From assembly GCA_963709295.1 (NCBI GenBank), contig CAVPVW010000004.1, positions 248,001 through 312,000 on the forward strand: a stretch of 64,000 bases of DNA, written 5' to 3'. The notes under the pieces are model-generated. The model saw nothing but the letters and a program-made list of their open reading frames with translations, had not been told where the DNA came from and searched no databases. Source of the stretch: JBGPQJ01 sp963709295. Its GTDB lineage: Bacteria; Chloroflexota; Anaerolineae; Anaerolineales; Villigracilaceae. Position 1 is the first letter of the stretch. Each line of letters begins with the position of its first letter. Shown in pieces: positions 18,088 through 29,202 of this stretch. The position numbers were made by a program, and so were the translations under genes.

Positions 18088-18861
18088 GCCCATCAATCCG
18101 CTGACCTGGCGCGGACTGGAAATATTGGTGTTTTATCTGGTGACAGTTCCAACCAGGAAATCGCTGATCAGTTGTACTTGGCGCTCAACTCGATGAAGTG
18201 GTATGTCAGTCAGATTGACCAGAAGCTGGGAGTGACCAATCGCCACAGTGCAATCACGCATGCTAGAGCATTGGGTCTCCTAGTAGCTAGTGCAACTCCC
18301 GCCACCCAAAAGCACAACTTACCAATCCTGCTTAACTGCTTCATCGGGCGCCAGAAAGAATTTGCTGCGGTCTGTCGCCTGCTGGCCGAACACCGACTAG
18401 TGACTCTGACCAGCTCAGGCGGCACGGGCAAGCCCCGCGTTTCTTTGCAACTGGCTGATCAATTGTTGGAAAATTACCCCAATGGAGTTTGGCTGGTGGC
18501 GTTGGGAGATCACCAACACCACTATGAGATAGGAATTTCCGTCAAAGAAGGTCAACGAGCCATCATCCTGCGCCGGAGAATCGGTACCCTGCAAGCCATC
18601 GTTGCCCAACAGCCAATCGGCGCTGGATCCGTTATGCTCGGTTGTGAAGCGGATCATGATGGGTACACCTTCAGGTTCGCCGGCAGTGACGGGCAATGGA
18701 TTGAGCTTGGCAGGGGCGAAACCCGCAACCTGGGCAGCGAGGCGGGCGCGGCTATGTTCACAGGAACTTATTTCGGGATGTATGCCAGCGGAAATGGAAA
18801 GCCCGTTCAGTCCCCGGCAGATTTCGACTGGTTCAATCATGAGATTTTGGAGCAGACATGA
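18088..18861 (+). pseudogene. Fusion remnant: LuxR-type HTH plus ATPase fragment joined to the tail of a GH43 beta-xylosidase
   Basis: From 18088 the sequence reads NPLTWRGLEIL, then after a frameshift NQEIADQLYLALNSMKWYVSQ, a LuxR HTH. LLNCFIGRQKEF and LTSSGGTGKPRVSLQLA follow, which is the start of the AfsR/LAL-type ATPase with a damaged Walker A (Pro for the final Thr/Ser). At about 18506 it switches, in frame, to HHYEIGIS...FTGTYFGMYASGNGKP...ADFDWFNHE, the concanavalin-like C-terminal domain of GH43 beta-xylosidases. Both parents are mostly missing. The stop overlaps the next ATG as ATGA, so the GH43 gene once preceded the third UroD-fold gene in an operon. Confidence 0.7.
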
Positions 18862-20001
18862 ATAATCGCGAACGATTTCATGCCGTCATGCATTACCAGC
18901 CTCGCGACCGCTCTCCCATTGCAGACTTTGGTTTTTGGGAGGAGACGATCCCTCTCTGGCATGAACAGGGCTTGCCGGAAGATGTGTACTTCACCTACAT
19001 CGCCAGCAATACGGAGGAATTTTTTGGCATGGACTTTGGTATCGACTTCATCGGCATCAGGGTTGAGAGCGGTTTGTGCCCTGGTTTTGAAGAGGAGATT
19101 TTGGAGGAGCACGGCAACCGCATCCTCCTTCAGCAGGCGGATGGGGTCATCGTCGAACGCGACCGGTTCATGAGCTCCATTCCCAAGCCGATCGCGCACA
19201 CGCTCACCGACCGCGAGAGCTGGAAAAAACATCTTCGCCCCGCGCCTTGACCTATCCACCCCGGAGCGTTTTCCTTTTGATTGGGAGGAGCGTGTGCGGC
19301 TTTGGAAAGATCCGCAGTGTGATCGGATTCTCGCCCTTCCGGGCGGTTCTCTCTACGGCGTGCTGCGAAACTGGATGGGGATGGAGCAGCTTTCCTACAC
19401 GGTGTATGACGATCCCGCATTTTTCGAGGAAATGGTCACCACCTGTGCCGATTGCATCATCGGTGTGTTGGAAAAAGTCTTCACAAGCGGTGTCCGGTTC
19501 GATGGCTGCGGCCTGTGGGAGGACATGGCGTACAATGCCGGTCCGCTGCTCAGCCCGAAGCATTTCAAAAAATACCTGGTCCCGCACTATCGCCGTATCG
19601 CGGACTTATGCCGCCGCAACGGTGTGGACGTCATCTGGCTCGACTGCGATGGGAAAATCGATGCCCTGCTCCCGCTCTGGCTGGATGCCGGGATTAATTG
19701 CATGTTCCCGCTCGAGATCGGCACCTGGGGCGCCGACCCGCTCAAGTTCCGGCAGCAATATGGCAAGGATTTGCTTATGATGGGCGGTTTTGACAAACAC
19801 ATTCTCGCCCGAACCAAATCCGACATCGAACAAGAGATTCTGCGCCTGGCGCCCCTCGTGGAGGAAGGTGGTTTCATTGGGTTTTGTGATCACCGTGTTC
19901 CGCCGGATGTGCCTTATCAGAATTACGTGTTTTACCTGGAAAAAGTCCGGGAAATCTGGGGTAAGGGCTTCGACCTTCGACCCTTTATGGAATTACCATG
20001 A
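18858..20001 (+). CDS. Uroporphyrinogen-decarboxylase-fold protein 3 (one frameshift near 19240)
   Basis: About 380 residues when the break after SWKKH is bridged (continuing RLDLSTPERFPFDWEERV). The start NNRERFHAVMHYQPRDRSPI is typical of UroD-like proteins of sugar loci. The metal-site segment reads VIWLDCDGK, so the usual His is Asp and the Cys is kept; the C-terminal segment has GFCDHRVPPDVPYQNY with Cys and His. The ligand set therefore differs again from homologues 1 and 2. The ATG is coupled to the preceding remnant by ATGA. Function unknown. Confidence 0.82.
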
Positions 20002-20338
20002 GCCGAGTTCTCGCCCTCAAACTCGTTTTTTGTTGCTTATTGCGGGACCATGTTGGCGGCTATGCTCGTAGCCAGGATCCAGCCGTTGGCGTTTCTGATA
20101 TCGATTATGGATCTGGGATTCACAGCGTAATTATCTCACCTTTCAAAACATTGCAGCAAGTCGTGGCTCACGCCTCAAAGGTTATTGATGTAAAAAGGAA
20201 ATGCCTGCTGCTATCCATGGTTGATTCGGTTCAAGCGAATTCGGTTTATTCCATGACGCCTGGTAGTTTAAGCAAGAATCCCCTGGATGGAGGGGATTCT
20301 TGTGTTTGTCACATTGGAATGACTTTTTCACAATTCGG
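20002..20338. other. Intergenic stretch between convergent genes
   Basis: An ATG overlapping the UroD-fold stop (ATGA, 19998) opens a frame reading SRVLALKLVFCCLL, but I see no family in it and it runs into the neighbouring gene. It may be another gene-start remnant like those upstream. The stretch also contains the terminator at 20273-20302. Confidence 0.45.
20273..20302. terminator. Bidirectional terminator-like hairpin between convergent genes
   Basis: CAAGAATCCCC and GGGGATTCTTG form a perfect 11-bp stem with an 8-nt loop, followed on the plus strand by TGTTTGTC. It separates the UroD-fold operon (plus) from the macroglobulin gene (minus). Confidence 0.7.
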
Positions 20339-23300
20339 TTACTTCACGATCACCCAGTCACTTCCGCTGCGGCCGAACACTTCGGGAGAGTACATCTCTT
20401 CCGCCTTGGCGGGTGGGACAACGAATGTGCCGGGGGTGGTGGCACGGGCGATGTAGGTGTATTCATGCACGCCGTCCCAGAGCAGGGGGGTGAATGCCTC
20501 GGCGCGGTCGTCGCGCATGTTCTGATGTTCGTACCACGTTCCCCACCACCACCAGCCGTAGGGACGGGCTGCCGGGTCCTCCTGGGGAGCGTTCTGAGAC
20601 ACGGCCAGCGCGGGATTGACGATCTCCAACCCTGCCGGCAGCGGGTCCACCAAAGCCACATGGTAGCGGCGGTTATCTGCCACAAGGGTGATGTGCACAC
20701 GCACCCGTGCGCCGGCTTTGATATGCCAGGTGCCATCACTGTCCTGCGAGACATCACCCGGATCGTCCACCGCCTCGTAGCGGCGCAGGACGACGAAGCC
20801 CATGTCGAGCGGGTCCAGGTTGAGGTCGGTCGGGGCGTAGCGCAGCCCGAGCCGGTAGTAAAGCCGTCCCGGTCCCTCCTTGCTGATGATGAAATCCTGT
20901 GTGCCGCCCCCTGAGGATGTCTCAGACAGCACGTAGGTCATCGGGATGAGCGTCTCGTGGATCTCGGTCGTCCGCCCGCGGAACTCGCTCTCGCCGGCAT
21001 AGGTGTCGCCGAGCCACAAGCGCGCGACGAAGTCCGGGGTCTGCGATTCGTAGGTGTTGAAGTAGCGATCCAGCGAGAGCAGCACGAAGACATTCTCCTG
21101 GGTGCTGTCCCAGCGTCCCTTGGTGCGGTGCGCCAGCAAGCCGGTGACCACCTTCGGGATCAGGTCGCTCTGCGGGTTGTCCTCCATCAGCGCGTCGAGC
21201 AGGATGGCATCGGTGCGGCGGTCGGAACTGAGCAGCAGGTAGGTCTGGTCGTCGTAGGAGGTGGTGAAGTTGGCCGCACCGGCGGTCTCCACCACGTGAT
21301 TGTTCACGAAGCGGCGGATGTCTTCCAGCTGTGATTCATTGTCGATCACCGGCCATAACCAGCCGATGGCTTCCATGGACAGATTCTCAAGCCCGGCTTC
21401 GTTTATCAGGCGGCTGGCTTTTTGCGCGTCGCGGTCACCGGATAGGTCGCGCACATACAGGGCATACGAACTCAGCGTCCAACGCGTCTGCTGGCTGTAC
21501 CAGTAGGGGTAGTAGGATTCGATGTCGCGCAGGTAATTCATGGCGCCCTGCAGCATTTCCGGGGGCACGTCGAATCCCTTTTGCCCGGCGCGGACCAGGG
21601 CATGCGCCACGTGGATGGTGTTGAACGGGATCGACTCGAACCCGCGCCGCCAATAGGGGAAGCCGCCGTCGTAATTCTGCATGCCCTGCAGCCGCGCGAT
21701 GTCGCGCACAACCGCCGCCTCCATTTCCTCAGGCGCGGGCAGGCCGTCCGCTTCGAAGGCGGTCAGAACATCGCGCAGAGCGGCGACAGCCAGAATGCGC
21801 GACGCCAGCTGCTCGGAGCACTCAAAGGGATAAGAGACAAGATACAGCACAGCGTCGGTGAGAGCTTGTAGAGCAGTCGATGAAGTATTGATTTCCAATC
21901 CGCCGTACTGCGGGAAGACACCGGTCGGATACAACACGGGCTGGGCGATTGCGCCTTCGTCGATCACACCATAGGTGGCAAAGGCCTCGGTGGTGGCGGG
22001 TGTGTAAACGGGCAGTTCCACAACCGCGGCGTCGGCATAGGTCCCCGAGATGGCTGCAATCTGGATGCGCGCCGTGCCGGCTTTTTGGGTGCTGGCCGGG
22101 AAACGCACTTCGATCCGGTCGTTGGCGGGGACGGTCACCCGCAGCCCGGCCTGATCCAGTTCCAGGTTGGTGGCGCGAGCGACAACCTCCACGGTCATCG
22201 GCGAATCGGTCTGGTTCTGCAGAACAACAGGCAGTTCGAACTTGTCTCCGAAGTTGAGGAAGCGCGGGGCGGAGGGACGCACCATCAGCGGCAGGCGCGC
22301 GGTGAGGTTCGATTCACCCATGCCAAACTGGCGCCCGGAATTATCCACGCCCACCACCATGATGCGGTAGCGGGTCAGGTTGTCGGGCAGCCGGATGAAC
22401 ACCACTGCCTCGCCGTTTGAGCCGGTGCGGACTTCCGGGGCGAACGTGGCCAGGGGGTTGAAATCCGAGCGCACGTCGATGGCGGTGGGTTGGGCACCGG
22501 CTGCAGATTTTTCTTCAGACTCAGACGGGGCTTCCATTGCCGCTGGCATTGATGTCGCCATGGGCGCTCCGCCACCCAGACCGTCCATCATGTTGCGTTG
22601 CAGACCGACCTGTTCTTGCATGGCCTCCGGATTCGCTAGGACAAGGCTGGTGCGGCCGTACAGGCTCATCACGCCGGAATCGCGCTGGGAGTAGAAGATG
22701 CTGATCGGGTCGGTCAACTGGTAATTCGTCAGCGCGAGGATGGCTTCGTCCACGACCACGACAGCCAGTTCCGCGCCTGAGACGGGCTGCCCATTGGCAT
22801 CCTTTAAGACCACCCTCAGCATGGTCTCGCCGCCCGGTTCGATTTGGGTCGCATCGGGTGCCACTACCAGTGACAGGGTGCGCTGAAGCGGCGGAATGTT
22901 GAGAGTCAAATTCCCGGTGGCAAAAGCCGGACGCGGCGGGACATTGTCCAGCGGCTCGCCCATGTCGTCCGTGCGCGGTGCGGAGCCGGCCAGGTCTACC
23001 TGAATGTTCAGGTTGGGGATGTGTTCGGCCAGGATGGGGATGTTCAGTGTAGTGGAGCCATTGGTGATTGTGAAGCGGGTGGTGTACAGGAACCCGCTGC
23101 GGCTGACGGTCAGCAATCCTTCCGCGGGGCTGAACGGCGACTGCACCAGGATCTGCGCGGTGTCGCCCGGCTGGTAGGTTTCCTTGTCGGGGATCAGCGT
23201 TACCTCTTCCTGTTCCACTCTGCGGGAAGGAGGCTGCTGCCCGCCGCTGACCCAGCGCGTGAAGCTGGTCTGGTTCTGGCGGCCTTTTGTATCGGTGACT

Positions 23301-26300
23301 ACCGCGGTGATGCGGTAGCTGCCTCCGATAGGAGTCTCAAAGGAACAGGTATCCGGCTCGAGCGCGGAGCGTTTCTCGCAGGTCTGGGTGTCGACTTCCT
23401 CCTCAACCCAGCTGCCATCTTTCAGTTTCCATTCCAGCCGGGCGGCGGTGATCACCACCGGGCGGCCGGCAATTGGATTGCCGTCGAGGTCAGTGACAAT
23501 GAAATCCACCTTGATAGGCGTGCCTTTTTGGACAAAGTAGCGATCGCTGCGCAGGCCGATGTACAGGTCCGCGGGGTGAACGAGCAGGGAAGTGGTGCTG
23601 GCCCAGGCCTGGCGGTTCACGTCCATCACCGAGGCCTGCGCGACCACGCTCATCGGCCGCGGGTTTTCGTCCGGCTGGCCTTTCTGGCTGAAGTCGAGCC
23701 GCAGGTAGTGGGTTCCGGTGGCATCGGTCTTGCCGGTGAAGGTTTCAGTGGTACCGCCGTCCCCGGGACCGAACTCCTCGTAGCGGTAGTAATCCCACCA
23801 CCAGGGAGTCCATTCCCCAAAGACAAAGTCAGGCCAGTTGGGCGGGGCATAATGCCCGGGTGTCGTCGTGACCTGCCAGTTGACGTCGGCATTGGGCAGC
23901 GCGCCGCCGGCATAGTACTTCGCCTCCACGGCGAGCACGGCGTGCCCGTCTGCAAAATAAGGACCGGTCGTTTCGTTGCGCGCGGACACTTCAAATTCCG
24001 GCCGGCGGAATTCCTGGACCTGTAAGGAATGTGTGAAGGATGTTCCGTTCAAGCCACCCAGGTCGCCCTGCGCGTTTAGGAAAAGCTGGGCATAGCCTAG
24101 ATTGACTGTCTGTGGGATGGTGAAGACGAAATCGAATCCTCCCAGAGCATTGACGTCCGCCTGCCCATCGCCGATGGCGTTCCCCTGCGGGTCGGTGAGT
24201 TGATACGATACGGATGTGACTTTGCCTCCGACCAGGCTCACGTCCCCGTTCTGCCTGCCTCCCACCTGTCGCAACCAGCCCTTGAGGTGAACCTCTTCTC
24301 CGGGGCGATACATCTTGCGGTCATCGAAGGTGTACCAGCGCAGGGAATCCGAAGGCGACGACGGCTCCCAGCCGTAATCCTCCCAGATGTATGAGGAGTG
24401 TAGCAGCATGGCTTTGTCCGCGCCCCGGCTGGCGACCAGGTAGGTCGCTCCGGAGGGGATGGCGACGCGGGCTGTGCCGTCCGAGCCGGTGGTGAAGGCG
24501 CGTCCGCCTTTCTCGGGCTGGATGCGGATGCCTGCGAGCGGCGACCCATTCTTCAGGTCCGTCGTCCAGACGATCATGTCGGAGTAGTCTGTGTAGGCGT
24601 CCACGCCGATCTGGGTGACCTGCACCCAGGTGTGGATGGTCTGGGCAAAGCGGCTGCCACTTGTCATCCTGGGATTCAAACATCCCTGCCGGCGGTTGGA
24701 CATTCACGATGAAATGTCCAAAGCCGTTTTCAGATAAGGCGAAAGATCGATGTTCACTTCGGATAGTGTGTCATCGGGAATATCCAGGGTGATGGTTTCA
24801 TCGAACACAAGCTTGCCCGGCATCTGGCTGGGCTGATCCGTCTGCTGCCAGTTGCGCAGATAGGCCTGAAATGCTTTCCAATCCTCCGGCTGAACAGCGT
24901 AGATCTTCACCGGGAGTTTGGCATAGTTGATGGCGTACACCGAGAAGACCGGCTTTTTACTCGCCGGGTCCAGTGTGACGAAGACCTGGTCCGGACCGAA
25001 AAGTTGCGGTTCAGCCTTCCCGACCTTGAAGGTCAGGCGCTGCTCACGCCCCAATGTCTGGCCGAAGATGTCCTTCAGCGCGGCGGAAAGTGTCACGGTA
25101 TAGGTGGTCTGTCCCTGGGTCTCCCCGCTGATGACGATCGTGTCGTACTGGACGTTGACGACCATGCCGGGGATCTCCGGCGTGATGCGCAGCATCTCCT
25201 GTGTGAAAGCCTCGGTATCCAACGGATTGTTGAAGCGGATGAAGAACGGTGTCATCGGCGGGCAGGGACCGTCATACCAGTAACAACCGTGCTCCACGAC
25301 TTTCAACGGTGCATAGGTCGAGAATCCAAAAGATTGCGCGGAGGTGGTGACGAGCGGGCCTTCTGCCGATGGCGTGCCGGGTCCGATGGTGACGGAGATG
25401 GAAGTATCCGCGGGAAACGGGTAAAGCGCTTTGAAGACCAGCCAGCGGCTGTCCTGGGCGTTCTTGACATACTGGCTGACCTGTTCATCCTTTTCGATCT
25501 CGGAGGAGGTCGCCAGGACCAGGTCCACCTGCCTGTTGCCGGCATAGACCTGGATGGTCTTCAGGACTGCATCCGGGTCGATGCGCTGGTCGAAAGCCAC
25601 AAACATCAGCGGCTGCAGGGGCTGCGGGATGTTCTGCGGATAAAATGTCGTTACGACGGGTGGGGGTGTGCTGAACGTCCATGAGACCGCTTGAGCCAGG
25701 ACGCCGCCCGAGACGGATTTCGTCCCTGCGGGGATGGTGACCGTGTAGGTCGTCGCCTTGGGCAGCCGGTCGATCAGTTCGGAATCGTATTCGAAGGTGA
25801 GGGTGCGCGTCCCCATCCAGCGCCAGGTGCCGGGCAGCGGAGGGTCGACTTGCACGGGCACATCCTCCGCGGCGAGGTCACCCAGTGTGCCGAGCGGCAC
25901 CATGGGCTGGTTGAAGGTGACGGAGACGAACGGCGCGATCGGGAATCTCTCCCTGCGGGGCATAGCGCAGGACCTCCAGCGGCTCCGGGTGAGTCGACCT
26001 GGGGGGTGGGTTCGAATTCGGAGGGCGGGAAACTTTCTTTGATCGTGATTCCAGGGCGGGGAGGAGGCAGCAGGATAACGGGATAGTTGAATTCGGTCTG
26101 TTCGTCCGGGGAAAGGGGCAGGGCGGGCAGGCGCGAGAAGATATCCTCGACTTCCTGAGGGGAGAGCGGTTCACCGGTCGCAACCGGCAGCGGCACCGGT
26201 GTCTGGAGTTGGGCCTGTCCCTCGCTGACATCCACCTCGACACCGTACTCGTCGCCTGACCCCTCATCGTTCCCTTCGCCGGTTCCTTGAGGGCCTGTAT

Positions 26301-26448
26301 CAACGGTATAGGGCATGGGGGTGTTTTCTCCTGTGATCGGTAAACCGGATCTGCTCAAGGCAAACAGAATCAACGCGCCTGCGACGATGAAAACAACAAG
26401 CGCGGCAAGGATTTTGGGATTTGGAATCAGCTTTCGGTTGGTGTCCAT
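20339..26448 (-). CDS. Very large alpha-2-macroglobulin-like membrane-anchored protein (frameshifts near 25965 and 24700)
   Basis: Joining three frames gives about 2035 residues. ATG at 26448 has GGAGGGC upstream. A single membrane anchor lies at about residues 13-33, then a disordered acidic/proline linker to about 170, then Ig-like and macroglobulin domains (FNQPMVPLG, PPLPGTWRWMG, and MG-type YRPGEEVHLKGW). Next come a bait-like region rich in Met, Ala and Ser (about PMATSMPAAMEAPSES), and the thioester domain with YPFECSEQLASR, where Cys and Gln would form the reactive bond. A receptor-like beta domain ends the protein. Bacterial homologues trap proteases at the cell surface. It stands alone, with no penicillin-binding protein 1C gene visible beside it. 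Confidence 0.88.
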
Positions 26449-26596
26449 GGTGAAGCCCTCCTCCCACCAGACGCTGCCACGGGGTGTTAGGTTCCCGGGC
26501 AGCAAACACGTTTCACGCTTATAGTGTAGCGCAAAAATGGGTTGAACGGCAGGCAAGCATAAAAACCATAAGCCATCTGTAAAGTGGTGTCCACTA

Positions 26597-26628
26597 TTGA
26601 AAACCCGGATGGCTAGTTGATATATAAT
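26597..26628 (+). promoter_or_regulatory. Candidate promoter of the glycyl radical enzyme operon
   Basis: TTGAAA at 26597 is followed after 18 nt by TATATA (or after 20 nt by TATAAT), and the GRE start codon lies about 50 nt further on. The region between the divergent macroglobulin and GRE genes is otherwise AT-rich and empty. Confidence 0.5.
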
Positions 26629-26677
26629 AAATTTATCCATATCACGATCCATCAAAAATTGCCTCAAGGAGGCAGCC

Positions 26678-29202
26678 ATGACCACACCTGTCGCTGTCGA
26701 AAAACCCCGCTTTGCCATAAAAACCCCCACCAATATGACCCCGCGCATCCAATGGTTGCGCGATTATTATTTCCAGGGGGTTTCGCGGGCCTGGAACAAC
26801 GAGTACACCGCCTGGACCACCGGTACGCCCTGGGATTTCCAGTACAACGAGCTGTCCTTTTACATTGTCCCGGAGACGTACGGCTTCCTGCAAACCTTCC
26901 GTTCCTCATTTAAGCAGATGGCACGCCCGGTGAGGCTGCACCCGGAGTTCTGGAAGTGGTCCCTGCCTGAACGGCGTGCCTGGTTCAACCGTGAGGTGAT
27001 GGTGGGTTATCTCCCGAAGGAGGTCCTGCCCGGCGATCTGATCGCAGGGGCGCGCTTCAACGTGCAGACTTCCGCCTGCCTCACCAAAAAAGAAGTCCGG
27101 GAGCGCGACAGCCTGGTGTATGGGCCGAAGGGAGCGCGGGCAGCCATGCTCTGGTTCCACAACCACGGCTACGGCAACGCCGGCGCCACCTCCGGTCACC
27201 TCATCCCCGACTATGGCCGTATCCTGCGCGAGGGCTGGAAGGCAGTCCATGCGGAACTCGAGAAAGCATTTGCTGACTTTGACTCCATCAGAGCAGCGCG
27301 GCAAAAAGGGCGGGCAACTGCGGGCGATGATGACCGCGGCGACCATGCCGCGCGACCTGGCGGCTGAATATTCCAAAGTGTGCGCCCGGCTGGCCGAGGC
27401 GGAAACGGACCTCGCCCGGAAGAACGAACTCCTGCAGATGGCCGACCACCTGACGCGCGTCCCCTGGGAGCCGGCACAGACATTCTGGGAAGCTGTCCAG
27501 TCGCTGTGGCTGACCCACATGCTGGTCATGTCCGATGAGAATTACCCCGGCCCGGGCGTCTCCTTCGGGCGGCTCGACCAGTACCTGTTCCCGTGGTGGG
27601 AGAAATCCATTCGCGCAGGGATGGACCCGGAATTCGGCAAGGAGATCCTGAAGTGCTTCTGGATCCACTGCAACACCGCCTATGACGGCATGATCCGCAC
27701 CGGCGGCAACCAGGGCATCACCGCCGGCTACGGCCAGCTTTTCACCATCTCGGGTATGGGCGCCGACGGCCGGGATATGTCCAACGAGCTGACCTATGTG
27801 CTGCTGGACGTGATCGATGAGATGTCGCCCATCCTCGAGCCGAAGCCCAACGTGCGCCTGCACCGCGGTTCGCCCGAATAGCTGCTTGACCGCGTGGTGG
27901 AGATGATCGCCTCCAGCCAGGGCTCGCCCTTCCTGCTCAACTTCGACGAACGCTCCATGGCCGGCATGATGCTCCAGGCAAGGAGATCCGGTGTCGACAC
28001 ATCTCATCAACGAGAACAATGTCTTCGACTACGCTCCGGTGGGCTGCCTCGAAAACACGATGGTCGGCAACGACCGCTCCGGCACGGTGGATGCCAACTT
28101 GAATCTGCTCAAGGCGGTCGAGCTGACCCTGACCGGCGGCTACGACCTGATCCCGTTCACGGACGGCATCACCGGCAAGACGGACAAGCCTGTCCGCTCG
28201 GGGGCGGACACCGGCGACCCGGCGCAGTTCGCCACCTGGGAGCAGTTCTGGGAGGCCTACGCCGCCCAGACCCGGCACATCATCCGCCGCATCGTGGACC
28301 TGTACGAGCAGTCCGAGTCCATCCGCGCGAAGTATGCGCCCACGCCGTATGTCTCCTGCCTGGTCAAGGGCTGCGCACAGAAGGGATTGGATATCAACGA
28401 AGGCGGCGCGGAACTGGGTTACGTGACCATCGAGGCGGTGACCTACGCCACCACCGTCGACTCGCTGCTGGCGGTCAAGTATCTCGTCTATGACCAGAAG
28501 TTCTGCACCATGACCGAACTGGTGCAGGCGCTCAAGGATAACTGGGTCGGGCACGAGGTGCTGCAGGCGCGTGCCCTGCACAAGGCTCCCAAGTACGGCC
28601 GCGACGACGATGCCGCCGACGCGCTGGCCCGCCAGGTGATGGAACTGTGGACAGAGGAGACCTGGAAGTACAAGACCCGGTCCACGGGCAGGCAGTTCCG
28701 CCCCGGTATGCTGTCCTGGAATTACTGGGTGGCGGATTCGTTCATCCTGCCTGCCAGCCCGGATGGGCGTCCGCGCGGCAAGTTCCTGTCGAACGCGCTT
28801 TGCCCCTCGAACGGCGCGGACATCAACGGGCCGACCGCCAACGTCAACTCGGTGGGCAAGGTGCTGGGCGGAAGGGCGGCGGGCGGTAAAGGGGATTGGG
28901 ACGATTACCTGAACCTGCTGCCCAACGGCGGCAGTCACACGATGACCTTCAACCCGTCCATCCTGCGCGACCCCGAGCACCGCGAGAAGTTCAAGGCTTT
29001 CCTCAAAGGTTACATCGAGAACGGCGGCTCGGCGCTGCAGATCAACCTGATCGACGCGGACCTGCTGCGGGATGCCCAGAAACATCCCGAGAATTACCGC
29101 CACCTGCTGGTGCGCGTCACCGGCTACAACGCCTACTTCACCTCCATCGGGCGCGAACTTCAGAACGAGATCATCGCCCGCGAAAGCCACCAGATGCGAT
29201 GA
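26678..29202 (+). CDS. Glycyl radical enzyme of unknown substrate (two frameshifts and one in-frame stop)
   Basis: About 841 codons, the normal length for the pyruvate-formate-lyase-like family. AAGGAGG precedes the ATG. The thiyl-radical cysteine is in APVGCLENTM; the Gly-Cys-x-Glu pattern is that of dehydratases and decarboxylases rather than the Cys-Cys of formate lyases. The glycyl radical loop RVTGYNAYF stands about 20 residues before the end. Breaks: a frameshift near 27305 (after DSIRAARQKG), a TAG at 27879-27881 where family sequence expects a residue before LLDRVVEMI, and a frameshift near 27975. All three are probably errors, since flanking sequence is well conserved. The stop overlaps the activase start (ATGA). 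Substrate cannot be deduced. Confidence 0.88.

Noticed and set aside
19998..20456. A 152-codon frame starting at the UroD-fold protein 3 stop
   Set aside because: The ATGA overlap is suggestive, but the peptide matches nothing I know and runs through a terminator into the antisense of the next gene.
23021..24025. A 334-codon plus-strand frame inside the macroglobulin gene
   Set aside because: No family resemblance, no ribosome-binding site, and it lies opposite well-supported macroglobulin domains.
27879..27881. TAG in the GRE gene as a pyrrolysine codon or programmed read-through
   Set aside because: No pylT, pylS or methylamine genes are in view and the site is not an active-site position; a single-base error fits better, given two frameshifts nearby.
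27937..29190. A 417-codon open frame antisense to the glycyl radical enzyme
   Set aside because: The opposite strand carries clearly conserved GRE sequence including the radical loop; the antisense frame is a by-product of GC-rich codon use and has no recognisable domain.
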